A stretch of 49,622 bases of DNA, taken from an uncultured bacterium. GTDB lineage: Bacteria; Cyanobacteriota; Vampirovibrionia; Gastranaerophilales; Gastranaerophilaceae. The translations under genes were made by a program, and so were the position numbers. Positions 26,198 to 32,525 of the stretch are shown here, one piece after another; within the stretch, counting starts at the first letter, position 1, and the number at the start of each line of letters is the position of its first letter. Under the pieces are notes generated by a model, which saw only the letters and a list, made by a program, of their open reading frames with translations, was not told the origin of the DNA and made no database searches. The stretch covers positions 1 through 49,622 of the forward strand of contig CASGEP010000020.1 in NCBI GenBank assembly GCA_949300515.1, given 5' to 3'.

Positions 26198-26540
26198 GCA
26201 CATGCGTAATTTTATCAGAGAGGCTTGTGTATTGGGCATTGAGGACGAAAAAAACCTTAAAGAAATATTAGACATGTTATTTTGTAAAAAAAATTTTAAA
26301 GTTGTTTCGGACAGATTTTATATTTTAAAAACAATTCTTACGGATACCGAATACAAAATTGCAAAATATGTCGCGGATAAAAATTTTACCTTAAGAGAGT
26401 GCGCAAAACATCTTAATTTTTCCTATAGCACCGTAGTAAACACTATGAGTAAAATTTATGCCAAAACAGCGGATTTTATCGACTATCGCGGACACAATAC
26501 AAAAATAGAGAGTTTTAAAAAATTTTACAGAGGAAATTAA
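26163..26540 (+). CDS. HTH DNA-binding protein (LuxR/sigma-like C-terminal helix-turn-helix)
   Basis: Up to 125 residues. Its C-terminal half, LTDTEYKIAKYVADKNFTLRECAKHLNFSYSTVVNTMSKIY, is a typical LuxR/sigma-4 helix-turn-helix: LT-x-(T/R)-E, hydrophobic repeats, then the recognition helix. The N-terminal half is helical with no known domain. The start is uncertain: TTG 26163, GTG 26172 (with GAAGGA close by) and ATG 26202 are in frame. It directly precedes the replication initiator and may control it. Confidence 0.6.
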   Translation: MKEVKKNPSPIEHMRNFIREACVLGIEDEKNLKEILDMLFCKKNFKVVSDRFYILKTILTDTEYKIAKYVADKNFTLRECAKHLNFSYSTVVNTMSKIYAKTADFIDYRGHNTKIESFKKFYRGN

Positions 26541-27374
26541 ATGCAGGAAGACAAAAACGGTTTTTTGCTTTATACAAACTACCTTGAATGTATCGGAGAT
26601 TTAAGCCGGGAAGAAAAAGGAGCACTTTTTGAGGCAATATTAATTTATGAGTCAACGGGCGAAATAATCGAACTTGATTGCGCGGTAAGGATTGCTTTTA
26701 GTTTTATTAAAAAAGACCTTGACCTAAATCGCGAAAAATACATAAAAAAGTGCGAGAGAAATCAACAAAATTCAAAACTTGGCGGCAGACCAAAAAACGA
26801 CAATTCGCAAAACAAAGAAAATTTTGAAGCAAAAAACCGAATGGTTTTTGAAAAAACCGAACGGTTTGAAAAAAAACCGAATGGTTTTTTAGAAAACCAA
26901 ACGGTTTTAAAAAAACCCGATAATGATAATGATAATGAAGATGATAATGATTTTTCTTTTTTAAAAAAAGAAAAAGATGCGCAAACTTCAAAATTGTTTG
27001 ATCCTTATTGCGGTGAATACATTTTGCTGTTTGAAAAGCTCTACAAGGAGGTTACAAAGAAGCCCTTTGTACCTGACAAAGAGCAACGCAAGACCTTAAG
27101 CGGTTATCTTGCGACACTCTTGCAGGATTGCGGCAAAAGCGGTATAAAAGAGGCAATTTTAAGGGTTTTAAACATTTTAAACAAGCTTACATTTGATATG
27201 AAAAAGCCTTATTTGCCCTGGCTTTTAAAGGACGGGAATTTTTTGAAGGTGTACAGCGGTGAATACGACTACATTTTGTGCGCTAATCCCGACGATGATG
27301 TCGGAAGCGACAGCATAGACGAGTTTATACGCAAAAAATTGGAGTGCGACGATGCAAATCAAGACTTATGCTGA
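26541..27374 (+). CDS. Phage replication initiator/replisome organiser, DUF6291 N-terminal domain
   Basis: 277 residues. The N-terminus (GFLLYTNYLECIGDLSREEKGALFEAILIYESTGE ... FIKKDLDLNREKYIKKCERNQQNSKLGGRPKN) matches the DUF6291 domain of phage and mobile-element replication proteins. A low-complexity linker (about 85-145), rich in Lys, Phe, Asn and Asp, is encoded by the iteron array, and a C-terminal helical domain (YILLFEKLYKEVTKKPFVPDKEQRKTL) follows, like the helicase-loader contact domain of DnaD/O-type proteins. It should bind the iterons inside its own gene and start theta replication. It overlaps the next gene by 23 bases. Confidence 0.75.
   Translation: MQEDKNGFLLYTNYLECIGDLSREEKGALFEAILIYESTGEIIELDCAVRIAFSFIKKDLDLNREKYIKKCERNQQNSKLGGRPKNDNSQNKENFEAKNRMVFEKTERFEKKPNGFLENQTVLKKPDNDNDNEDDNDFSFLKKEKDAQTSKLFDPYCGEYILLFEKLYKEVTKKPFVPDKEQRKTLSGYLATLLQDCGKSGIKEAILRVLNILNKLTFDMKKPYLPWLLKDGNFLKVYSGEYDYILCANPDDDVGSDSIDEFIRKKLECDDANQDLC
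26831..26968. other. Probable phage replication origin: four 20-bp iterons plus AT-rich segment
   Basis: The palindrome AAACC-GAAY-GGTTT occurs at 26834-26847, 26854-26867, 26874-26887 and, with one change, 26894-26907: four copies spaced exactly 20 bp, with a decayed fifth at 26913. An AT-rich tract with GATAAT repeats and A/T runs follows to about 26968. Because 20 is not a multiple of three, each copy is read in a different codon phase, so the conservation cannot be for protein sequence. The layout equals lambda ori within gene O. Confidence 0.75.
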
Positions 27375-27855
27375 GTTTTTCGGTGTGCTTTTAAAACTGT
27401 ACCCGAACAGCTTCAAGCAGACAAAAGAAGTACAAAACCGCGACACATGGTACGATGCGTACAAAACGGTTCTCACAAAACGCGCTTTAAACTACGACAG
27501 GATGTACGAGCTTGTGGTTAGTGAATGGGAGTCAAAAGACTTCGCACCGCCGCCGCAATGGTTTGTAAAAAGGATTGGTCAAGCCCTTTTGTACACTCCT
27601 GAGGCGACGAAGTACAAAACGGTTGAAATTCTTGATACAAAAAACCCTAACAAGTACTACCCAAAGGGAATTATCACGCAGTTTGCAATCCCAGAGTATT
27701 CAAGTGCGTACGAGCTTGTCAGCAAATTGAATGAAGCACACCCATGGCGTTGGCGTTGTTTAACACCCGAGGAGGAAGCAAACAAGGATTTATTAAGGTC
27801 AAGCCTGTTTTTTAGCACAAAATACGATGATGTCGGGGACATCAAAAAAATATAA
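27352..27855 (+). CDS. Possible helicase loader-like phage protein
   Basis: 167 residues, overlapping the initiator gene by 23 bases. The first half (YAEFFGVLLKLYPNSFKQTKEVQNRDTWYDAYKTVLTKRALNYDRMYELV... FAPPPQWFVKRI) has the helical layout of G39P-type helicase loader/inhibitors: a LYPNSF start, a Trp-Tyr helix, and a PPPxW turn. The second half has no known match and no Walker motif, so it is not a DnaC/P-type ATPase. Position right after an O-like initiator mirrors lambda O-P. The call rests on gene order and faint pattern. Confidence 0.4.
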   Translation: MQIKTYAEFFGVLLKLYPNSFKQTKEVQNRDTWYDAYKTVLTKRALNYDRMYELVVSEWESKDFAPPPQWFVKRIGQALLYTPEATKYKTVEILDTKNPNKYYPKGIITQFAIPEYSSAYELVSKLNEAHPWRWRCLTPEEEANKDLLRSSLFFSTKYDDVGDIKKI

Positions 27856-27870
27856 AAAGGAGCAAAAAAA

Positions 27871-28074
27871 ATGATTATAAAAATTTGCCCGTATTGCGGT
27901 TATGTGAACTGCTTCACCCGCGATGACAGACAAAAATGCTATTGTTGCGACTTCCCGCTTAATGATGTGTCAGAGGAGGAAGTCTGGCAGCAGAAAATCA
28001 ACTTTGACACCAAAAACAGTACAACAAAAACAGAAACAAAAAGAGGTAAAAATGAACGACAGATTAAAATTTAA
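27871..28074 (+). CDS. Small zinc-ribbon phage protein
   Basis: 67 residues. CPYCGYVNCFTRDDRQKCYCC gives two CxxC knuckles (with an extra Cys between) that would bind one zinc. A basic, low-complexity tail (TKTETKRGKNERQIK) follows. AAAAGGAG precedes the ATG. Such ribbons in phage early regions often contact nucleic acid; no specific family is claimed. Its last codons overlap the start of the YopX gene. Confidence 0.65.
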   Translation: MIIKICPYCGYVNCFTRDDRQKCYCCDFPLNDVSEEEVWQQKINFDTKNSTTKTETKRGKNERQIKI

Positions 28075-28540
28075 AGTATGGGATAAGAAAAATAAAAAAT
28101 TTGATAGCGTGCAGTTTTTTATAGACTGCGACGGTGATTTATTCTTTGATAGTTGGGATGACGGACTTGTCGAAGCAGGCCGCAATTACAAAGTTGTACA
28201 ATGTACGGGTCTTAAGGATAAAAACGACAAGCTGATTTTTGAAGGAGATATATTTGTAAAAAAATATTTTTATCCTTACTATAACTACAAAAACGAAGAG
28301 GAGAAAGCGCAGAGCCTGGACGATACAAACGGCGAAATTAAAGGAGAGCCTGAGCTGTGTTGTGCGGGTGTTGTAGAACAGGACGAAGACGGTTTTTGTT
28401 TTAAACTTCATCATACAAATGAGCGCTACAATAACAGGCTGACTCAGCTTTATATAGAACTTGACGCAGATACTGCAAGCGAGTGCGAAGTAATCGGGAA
28501 TATTTTTGAAAATTCGGAACTGTTAAGAGGTGAAAAATGA
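28052..28540 (+). CDS. YopX-family phage protein
   Basis: 162 residues from the ATG at 28052, which has AGAGGT nine bases upstream; the frame is open further upstream but runs through the zinc-ribbon gene. LKFKVWDKKNKKFDSV at the start, the VVQCTGLKDKNDKLIFEGDIF core and CEVIGNIFENSELL at the end are diagnostic of the YopX family, common in phages of gut bacteria and of unknown function. The middle carries an acidic insertion (about residues 75-100). It overlaps the next gene (ATGA). Confidence 0.88.
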   Translation: MNDRLKFKVWDKKNKKFDSVQFFIDCDGDLFFDSWDDGLVEAGRNYKVVQCTGLKDKNDKLIFEGDIFVKKYFYPYYNYKNEEEKAQSLDDTNGEIKGEPELCCAGVVEQDEDGFCFKLHHTNERYNNRLTQLYIELDADTASECEVIGNIFENSELLRGEK

Positions 28541-28875
28541 CTAAAGAACTGTCAAAAGAGCTCTGTGAGCTGTGTGGGATTGAACCAAAAATCAGATATC
28601 ACGTAATGGAAGCGGCAGGGGTAAAACCTGAAATTATAACAGATTATGAGCTAAATGAATATTGCATTTATCCCGCCTTTACGCCTGCAAAGCAGCTTGA
28701 ATTGATTAAGTTGTTGGCTGAGAGAATGAGTTACGGTTATATAGGCGGGCAAATAGACTATTTTACAGGAACAGAAGCCTTAGTCTTTGATGAAGCAATT
28801 GCGCAAATAATTTCAAATGCAATATCAAGCAAAATTTTAGATAAATCAGAAGTAAGGAGGATATTAAGCGAATGA
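28537..28875 (+). CDS. Early phage protein of unknown function, 112 aa
   Basis: Starts in the YopX stop (ATGA). The protein is soluble and mostly helical: LCELCGIEPKIRYHVMEAAG, an aromatic YELNEYCIYPAF stretch, then FTPAKQLELIKLLAERMSYGY and FDEAIAQIISNAISSKI. It is reminiscent of small phage proteins that accompany YopX, but no named family is claimed. The next gene overlaps by four bases behind AAGGAGG. Confidence 0.6.
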   Translation: MTKELSKELCELCGIEPKIRYHVMEAAGVKPEIITDYELNEYCIYPAFTPAKQLELIKLLAERMSYGYIGGQIDYFTGTEALVFDEAIAQIISNAISSKILDKSEVRRILSE

Positions 28876-29450
28876 GAGATAAAGAAAAAAACAACTCACT
28901 AAAAAATCAAGACAAAAATTTTAATGAGAATTTCACTCAGGAAAAAGAACAGATAATGATTGACGGTGTGGATGTAAATAAATGTGAAAGGCACTGTTCA
29001 GATAATTATAACACACCTAATATGTGTTATAGCGATATAACCCGTGGGTACCGTCATTGTAACCCAAAAGAAAATCAATGTGATTTTTATATAACCTCTA
29101 TAGAAGAGCAACTCGCCCGCAAAACACAGGAGTGCGAGAATCTGAAAGAGAGTGTTGATAAAATTAAAAATTATGTAAAAAATCAGATGTTTGATGTCGA
29201 TTGCAAAAATTGGTTTGACCGTTTTATCTACACGTTTAAGGATTGGAAAAAGTCAATATGTGAAGCCAACGACCGCTACCGCAAGGCTCTTGAGGAGATT
29301 GAGGGATTAGTTAAGAACTTTTGTAAAGATTGCGACGATTATGAAGATTGCAATTGGGATAAAGAAGGTTGCTATTATTCACTTATTCCAAATTTAAAAG
29401 ACATCATCAACAACGCAAAAGGAAACAACAATGAAGCTAACAAAGATTGA
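28872..29450 (+). CDS. Cysteine-containing coiled-coil phage protein, 192 aa
   Basis: A polar N-terminal 30 residues are followed by a Cys-rich segment (DVNKCERHCSDNYNTPNMCYSD ... HCNPKENQC), a coiled coil (IEEQLARKTQECENLKESVDKI), and a second Cys cluster (NFCKDCDDYEDCNWDKEGCYYS) in an acidic context. The coil plus clustered cysteines suggests a small oligomer with metal or disulfide sites. Proteins of this plan recur in phages of gut bacteria without known function. AAGGAGG lies upstream. The end overlaps the LuxR-type gene by 20 bases. Confidence 0.6.
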   Translation: MRDKEKNNSLKNQDKNFNENFTQEKEQIMIDGVDVNKCERHCSDNYNTPNMCYSDITRGYRHCNPKENQCDFYITSIEEQLARKTQECENLKESVDKIKNYVKNQMFDVDCKNWFDRFIYTFKDWKKSICEANDRYRKALEEIEGLVKNFCKDCDDYEDCNWDKEGCYYSLIPNLKDIINNAKGNNNEANKD

Positions 29451-29628
29451 AAAAGAAATCGCAAAGCTTGTGACAAGAGGGCACACAAACAAAGAAATCG
29501 CCCTTAGAGTCCATTTATCGCTGCAAGGGGTCAAATGGAACCTTGCAAAGATTTACAAAAAGGCGGGTGTTAAAAACAAAATACAGCTTGCGGCGTTATA
29601 TGCTGCGCTTGAAGCGCTCAGGGAGTAA
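29431..29628 (+). CDS. Stand-alone LuxR-type HTH regulator, 65 aa
   Basis: The whole protein is one GerE/LuxR DNA-binding domain: LTKIEKEIAKLVTRGHTNKEIALRVHLSLQGVKWNLAKIYKKAGVKNKIQLA, with the conserved E, the NKEIA helix and the V-K recognition helix. It has no receiver or ligand domain, so it is probably a constitutive DNA binder of the phage early-to-late switch. The promoter and attenuator 150-290 bases downstream are plausible targets. Confidence 0.85.
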   Translation: MKLTKIEKEIAKLVTRGHTNKEIALRVHLSLQGVKWNLAKIYKKAGVKNKIQLAALYAALEALRE

Positions 29629-29737
29629 AAGTTTTTATAACTTCGTCAAGATTTAATTTTAGTGCGCGTGCTTTTTTTATAAATTCGGCCTCCGCGTAAG
29701 ATACTCTTATTTGCTTATCGGCTTTATTACAACACAA
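29618..29737 (-). CDS. Possible small leftward protein or remnant, 39 aa
   Basis: Starting with TTG right after an in-frame stop, the frame encodes a charged helical peptide (DKQIRVSYAEAEFIKKA, then LKLNLDEVIKTFTP) with normal protein composition. No ribosome-binding site is seen and it overlaps the end of the LuxR-type gene by 11 bases. It may be a truncated DNA-binding or antitoxin-like gene. It is the only leftward candidate in the early region. Confidence 0.25.
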   Translation of the reverse strand: MCCNKADKQIRVSYAEAEFIKKARALKLNLDEVIKTFTP

Positions 29738-29777
29738 TTATTGATTATGTCAACAATTTCAATAAAATATTTAAAAT

Positions 29778-29849
29778 TTAGACTTTGGTCTAATTATTTT
29801 AATAAAATTTAGACCAATGTCGGTTAAAGTCTATGTTATAATAATAGAC
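29778..29849 (+). promoter_or_regulatory. Extended -10 promoter with overlapping palindromic operators
   Basis: TGTTATAAT (29834-29842) is a consensus extended -10 element. It lies inside the palindrome GTCTAT...ATAGAC (29829-29849). Upstream are the perfect palindrome TTAGAC-TTTG-GTCTAA (29778-29793) and the repeated half-site TTTAGACC (29808-29815). A regulator binding these GTCTA-type sites would cover the promoter. No good -35 element is visible. Confidence 0.6.
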
Positions 29850-29875
29850 ATAGCAAGTAGTTGAAACTTGTTTTT

Positions 29876-29918
29876 AGCTCCGCTTGCCTGTAGGTTCCCT
29901 CGGGCGTGGGGCTTTTTT
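29876..29918 (+). terminator. Leader terminator/attenuator upstream of the 29937 gene
   Basis: AGCTCCGC and GCGTGGGGCT-type bases (29876-29883 and 29906-29913) pair in an 8-bp stem with two G-T pairs, followed by six T. It stands about 35-70 bases after the extended -10 promoter and before the first codon, so read-through would need antitermination. A smaller stem CAAGT/ACTTG (from 29854) precedes it. Confidence 0.55.
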
Positions 29919-29936
29919 AATACCGGGGATTTAAAA

Positions 29937-30476
29937 ATGAAATTTTTTTGTTGCAAAAGAGATTTTTTTACAGGCAAACCGCAGGATTTAATATATTTTG
30001 ATAAAAGTATTATTAATTCGACAAACAATATAATTTTATCGTCACAGCGATTTATAGAATCATTTCAAGAGGGGCACAGATACTGGGCTTGTAAATATTT
30101 CGGATGCAACAAAAAAGAATGGGGGCACTATAGAGAGAGAAAAATAACCCGCAGAGAAATATATAGTTTTTTTTGTCCCGTTTGCGGGTGTGTAAAAGTT
30201 AAAATCATTGATTTTGCAACCGTGTTAAGCCGTAAATTAAAACTCAGAGTAATTGAGTTGTCAGGGCAAAGCGCGGAGCAGTTTTTAAAGTTGAGTTATG
30301 ATTTAAGGCAAAGCTGTGAAATTAGCAAGGCAGGCGGATTTTACGAGTCAAAGACAATACCTTTTGTGTACGGCAAAGCAATTTCACCCATAGAGCAAGG
30401 TGCAAGATACATAAACGACAAAGGATGGCGCGAAAAACACGTGCATAAAAGCTTAGTTGCAAATGTTCAGGCATGA
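29937..30476 (+). CDS. Phage protein of unknown function with zinc-binding cysteines, 179 aa
   Basis: The start at 29937 follows the terminator-like leader; an open frame further upstream runs through that leader and is rejected. Cys pairs occur as FFCCKRD near the start, YWACKYFGCNKKEWG at about 51 and FFCPVCGC at about 80; the last two could make one zinc site. A basic region (GHYRERKITRREIYSF) lies between. The C-terminal half is helical. No family is recognised; a nucleic-acid-binding role is inferred from composition. It overlaps the next gene by four bases. Confidence 0.6.
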   Translation: MKFFCCKRDFFTGKPQDLIYFDKSIINSTNNIILSSQRFIESFQEGHRYWACKYFGCNKKEWGHYRERKITRREIYSFFCPVCGCVKVKIIDFATVLSRKLKLRVIELSGQSAEQFLKLSYDLRQSCEISKAGGFYESKTIPFVYGKAISPIEQGARYINDKGWREKHVHKSLVANVQA

Positions 30477-31234
30477 ATTTTACAGTATCAAACAAAAAGT
30501 ATCTTAAAAAGGTTCTGGGGCATATCCTTGCTAAATACAGAGAAAAAAGCATTGTAAATATTTCTTTTGAGGAGGTTAAAAAAACAAAAACAAAAAAGCA
30601 GCTCGGATTTATTTTCGGCGGGATAATTAAAGCGCTAATCAGTTATTTTAATTCGTTAGGGTATGATTACGACACGAATATAATAAAATACTGGCTGTAT
30701 TATTCCTGCGGGGTGTATAACGAAAAGCAAGCACCGGACGGGAGCATAATTTATATGCCTGTCACATTGTCGCAAATGGACATAAAACAAGCGAGCGACT
30801 TTATTAACAGAGTGATTTATTTTATCGACACAACGCCCATATTAAAAGGGGACAAGGACAACAGGGGATTTTGTTTAACGCCTGATTTAAGGTATTGCTG
30901 GACACGGCACGTGAGCGGGTTTGAGATTAATGAAGCGCTTAAGGAAAAAAAGCCGCAGTATGATGAGAGTTATTTAAGGTATCAGAGAAGAAAAAATTGC
31001 ATATATTGCGGGGGTTTAGGTAATGAGGTGCACCACATTAAAAGAGGGTCGGGACTCGGGCGCAAAAATCCCGACTGGTTTACCATTCCCCTGTGTGAGA
31101 GGTGTCATAAGTTATTGCATGATGAAATAGGGGAGGCTGAATTTTTAAGAGGATTAAGCGGAGTATTAAACGGTCTTGATATAAAAGAATTCTGTGCGTT
31201 GTGCTATAAAAGATTTAAACTGCATTTGGAATAA
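30473..31234 (+). CDS. NinB-like recombination protein with C-terminal HNH/DUF968 (Ref-type) domain
   Basis: 253 residues. The N-terminal 150 residues resemble NinB: VNISFEEVKKTKTKKQLGFIFGGIIKALISYF, with a helix that presents Lys residues to single-stranded DNA. The C-terminus has a zinc-HNH: CIYCGG, then VHHIKRGSGLGRKNPDWFTIPLCERCHKLLH, the text typical of Ref/DUF968 nucleases (HH, PLC, H-x3-H). The two activities are usually separate genes in lambdoid phages; here they look fused. It ends the early region; hairpins follow. Confidence 0.6.
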   Translation: MNFTVSNKKYLKKVLGHILAKYREKSIVNISFEEVKKTKTKKQLGFIFGGIIKALISYFNSLGYDYDTNIIKYWLYYSCGVYNEKQAPDGSIIYMPVTLSQMDIKQASDFINRVIYFIDTTPILKGDKDNRGFCLTPDLRYCWTRHVSGFEINEALKEKKPQYDESYLRYQRRKNCIYCGGLGNEVHHIKRGSGLGRKNPDWFTIPLCERCHKLLHDEIGEAEFLRGLSGVLNGLDIKEFCALCYKRFKLHLE

Positions 31235-31297
31235 TAAAAGCGGCAGATGTCGCCCTCTTTTTGGTTTAATTGACGTACTCGGTAAATTCAAAACAGT

Positions 31298-31470
31298 CAC
31301 GGGCAGCGCAAGTTTGCCCGTGTTTCCTTAAGCCTGTTTTTGTGTAAAGCCTACAATGGTACGGGCAGCCGCGCATTGCTGCCCGTTTTCTTTAGGCTTG
31401 TTTTATTAATATATTCTGAGTTCCTTTCTTTTTTGTGTTCTTTGCCCCGCGGACAAAAGAGTCTGCGGGG
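31298..31470 (+). ncRNA. Three consecutive hairpins in the early-late junction
   Basis: The 269-base gap between the NinB/HNH gene and the HNH gene holds three strong stems: CACGGGCA/TGCCCGTG (31298-31322), ACGGGCAGC/GCTGCCCGT followed by TTTT (31361-31386) and CCCCGCGGAC/GTCTGCGGGG (31445-31470). The first two are near copies with the same arms and are each followed by AAGCCTG- or AGGCTTG-TTTT sequence. They may be tandem terminators, a processed leader, or a small structured RNA. Type assignment is tentative. Confidence 0.45.
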
Positions 31471-31503
31471 TCTTTAAAGTTTTAGAAGGTTTGCGGGGAG
31501 CGG

Positions 31504-31806
31504 GTGGCAAAAGATTACGCGAAAAGTTTTTATAATTCATCGACCTGGCGAAGGACGGCTGCCGCCTACAAGGCAAGCAAGTACGGAGTGTGCGAGCGCT
31601 GCGGGCGCCCGTATGGCAGGATAGTGCACCATAAAGTGCACATAACGCCTGAGAATATTAACGATGTTGATGTGGTGTTGAATTGGGATAATTTAGAGCT
31701 TTTGTGCATTGATTGCCACAACAGAGAACACTTTAAAAAAAACCTGTCGACCCGCGAGGGTCTTAAGTTTGATGAGTTAGGATATTTGATTAAGGCGAGC
31801 GTGTAA
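31504..31806 (+). CDS. Free-standing HNH endonuclease (terminase-associated)
   Basis: 100 residues starting with GTG behind GGGGAG. The HNH fold is complete: CERCGRPYGRIVHHKVHITPENIND, then LNWDNLELLCIDCHNREHF, with the two CxxC zinc knuckles and catalytic HH. HNH proteins directly before terminase genes are common in HK97-type phages, where they assist packaging cleavage at cos or pac sites. The terminase genes start about 300 bases downstream. Confidence 0.9.
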   Translation: MAKDYAKSFYNSSTWRRTAAAYKASKYGVCERCGRPYGRIVHHKVHITPENINDVDVVLNWDNLELLCIDCHNREHFKKNLSTREGLKFDELGYLIKASV

Positions 31807-31978
31807 GAGCAACCAATGTAAGGGCGACCGCGGCAAGAACTGCTGTATGGATGAGCGCCGCCAGAGCTGCCAATGTGAGCACCACCGCCGCAAAAGCCGC
31901 CGCTTGGGCAACCGCCGCAAGATGAGCGCCGCAGGGGTGAGCGATGTGAGTATCGCCGCCGCAAGAGCTGCCGCGGAA
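31806..31978. repeat. GC-rich degenerate 27-30-bp repeats
   Basis: About six imperfect units built on AAGAGCTGCC-x-ATGTGAGC-x-CCGCCGC fill this stretch, whose GC content is far above its surroundings. Read rightward in one frame it gives an Ala-rich text (TAARTAVW, SAARAANV, AAKAAAWATAAR) with no start codon before a stop. On the other strand it lies in a 112-codon frame of repetitive Ala/Val/Leu. Neither is convincing as a gene. From 31979 to 32111 there is only a C7 and a G6 run able to pair across 75 bases, and the terminase start. Confidence 0.6.
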
Positions 31979-32111
31979 CCCATACCCCCCCAAAAAAAAT
32001 AACAACTCACCCCTCCCAACACCGCATGCCCCACTTATGTGTGATGTTGAAGTCGTTCCATGGGGGGTGTAGTAACAAATAAAATCTATCTTATATCTTT
32101 TGAGGTGTATT

Positions 32112-32525
32112 TTGTCCAGAAAAACCAAATATGACGACGTTTTAAACGAAACTACGGGCGCCTTTTACAGCGGAAGACAAAAAGACAAGCTTATAAAAGA
32201 GCGCCTTAAAAAACTGAGCGAAATTTTCGACACCTGCGACATCGACAAAAACAAGCGTGACATCGCGCAGCCTTTAATCGAGCAAGCCGCTTTTATGTCG
32301 GTCGAGTTATGCGATTTAAAAGAGCAGATAAAACGCGACGGCTGCGTTGAATTTTACCAGAACGGCGCGAACCAAAAAGGCAGAAAACGAAGCGCCGCCG
32401 TAGATGTCTACAACACCATGATTAAAAATTATACCTCCGTGACAAAGCAACTTATAGACTTAATACCTAAAACTGACATGCTCGCGGATGACGGTTTTGA
32501 TGATTTTTTGAATGACTCCGATTGA
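32112..32525 (+). CDS. Terminase small subunit
   Basis: 137 residues from TTG 32112, which has GAGGTG six bases upstream; an earlier TTG at 32100 overlaps that site. The protein has the composition and layout of P27-type small terminases: basic N-terminus, helical DIAQPLIEQAAFMSVELCDLKEQI, a QKGRKRSAAVDVYNTMIKNYTSVTKQLIDLIP core and an acidic tail (DDGFDDFLNDSD). It recognises the packaging site for the large subunit. It overlaps terL by 14 bases. Confidence 0.8.
   Translation: MSRKTKYDDVLNETTGAFYSGRQKDKLIKERLKKLSEIFDTCDIDKNKRDIAQPLIEQAAFMSVELCDLKEQIKRDGCVEFYQNGANQKGRKRSAAVDVYNTMIKNYTSVTKQLIDLIPKTDMLADDGFDDFLNDSD

Noticed and set aside
26831-26968. The iteron segment as protein-level repeats only
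   Set aside because: The 20-bp period is not a multiple of three, so codon phase changes with each copy; protein selection cannot explain the regularity.
31806-31978. Diversity-generating retroelement variable repeat
   Set aside because: No reverse transcriptase, template repeat pair or target C-type lectin fold is visible in the window.
31790-32128. Leftward 112-codon frame across the GC-rich repeat
   Set aside because: Its text is a translation of the repeat (Ala/Val/Leu runs) and it crosses the end of the HNH gene and the start of the small terminase on the other strand, with no ribosome-binding site.
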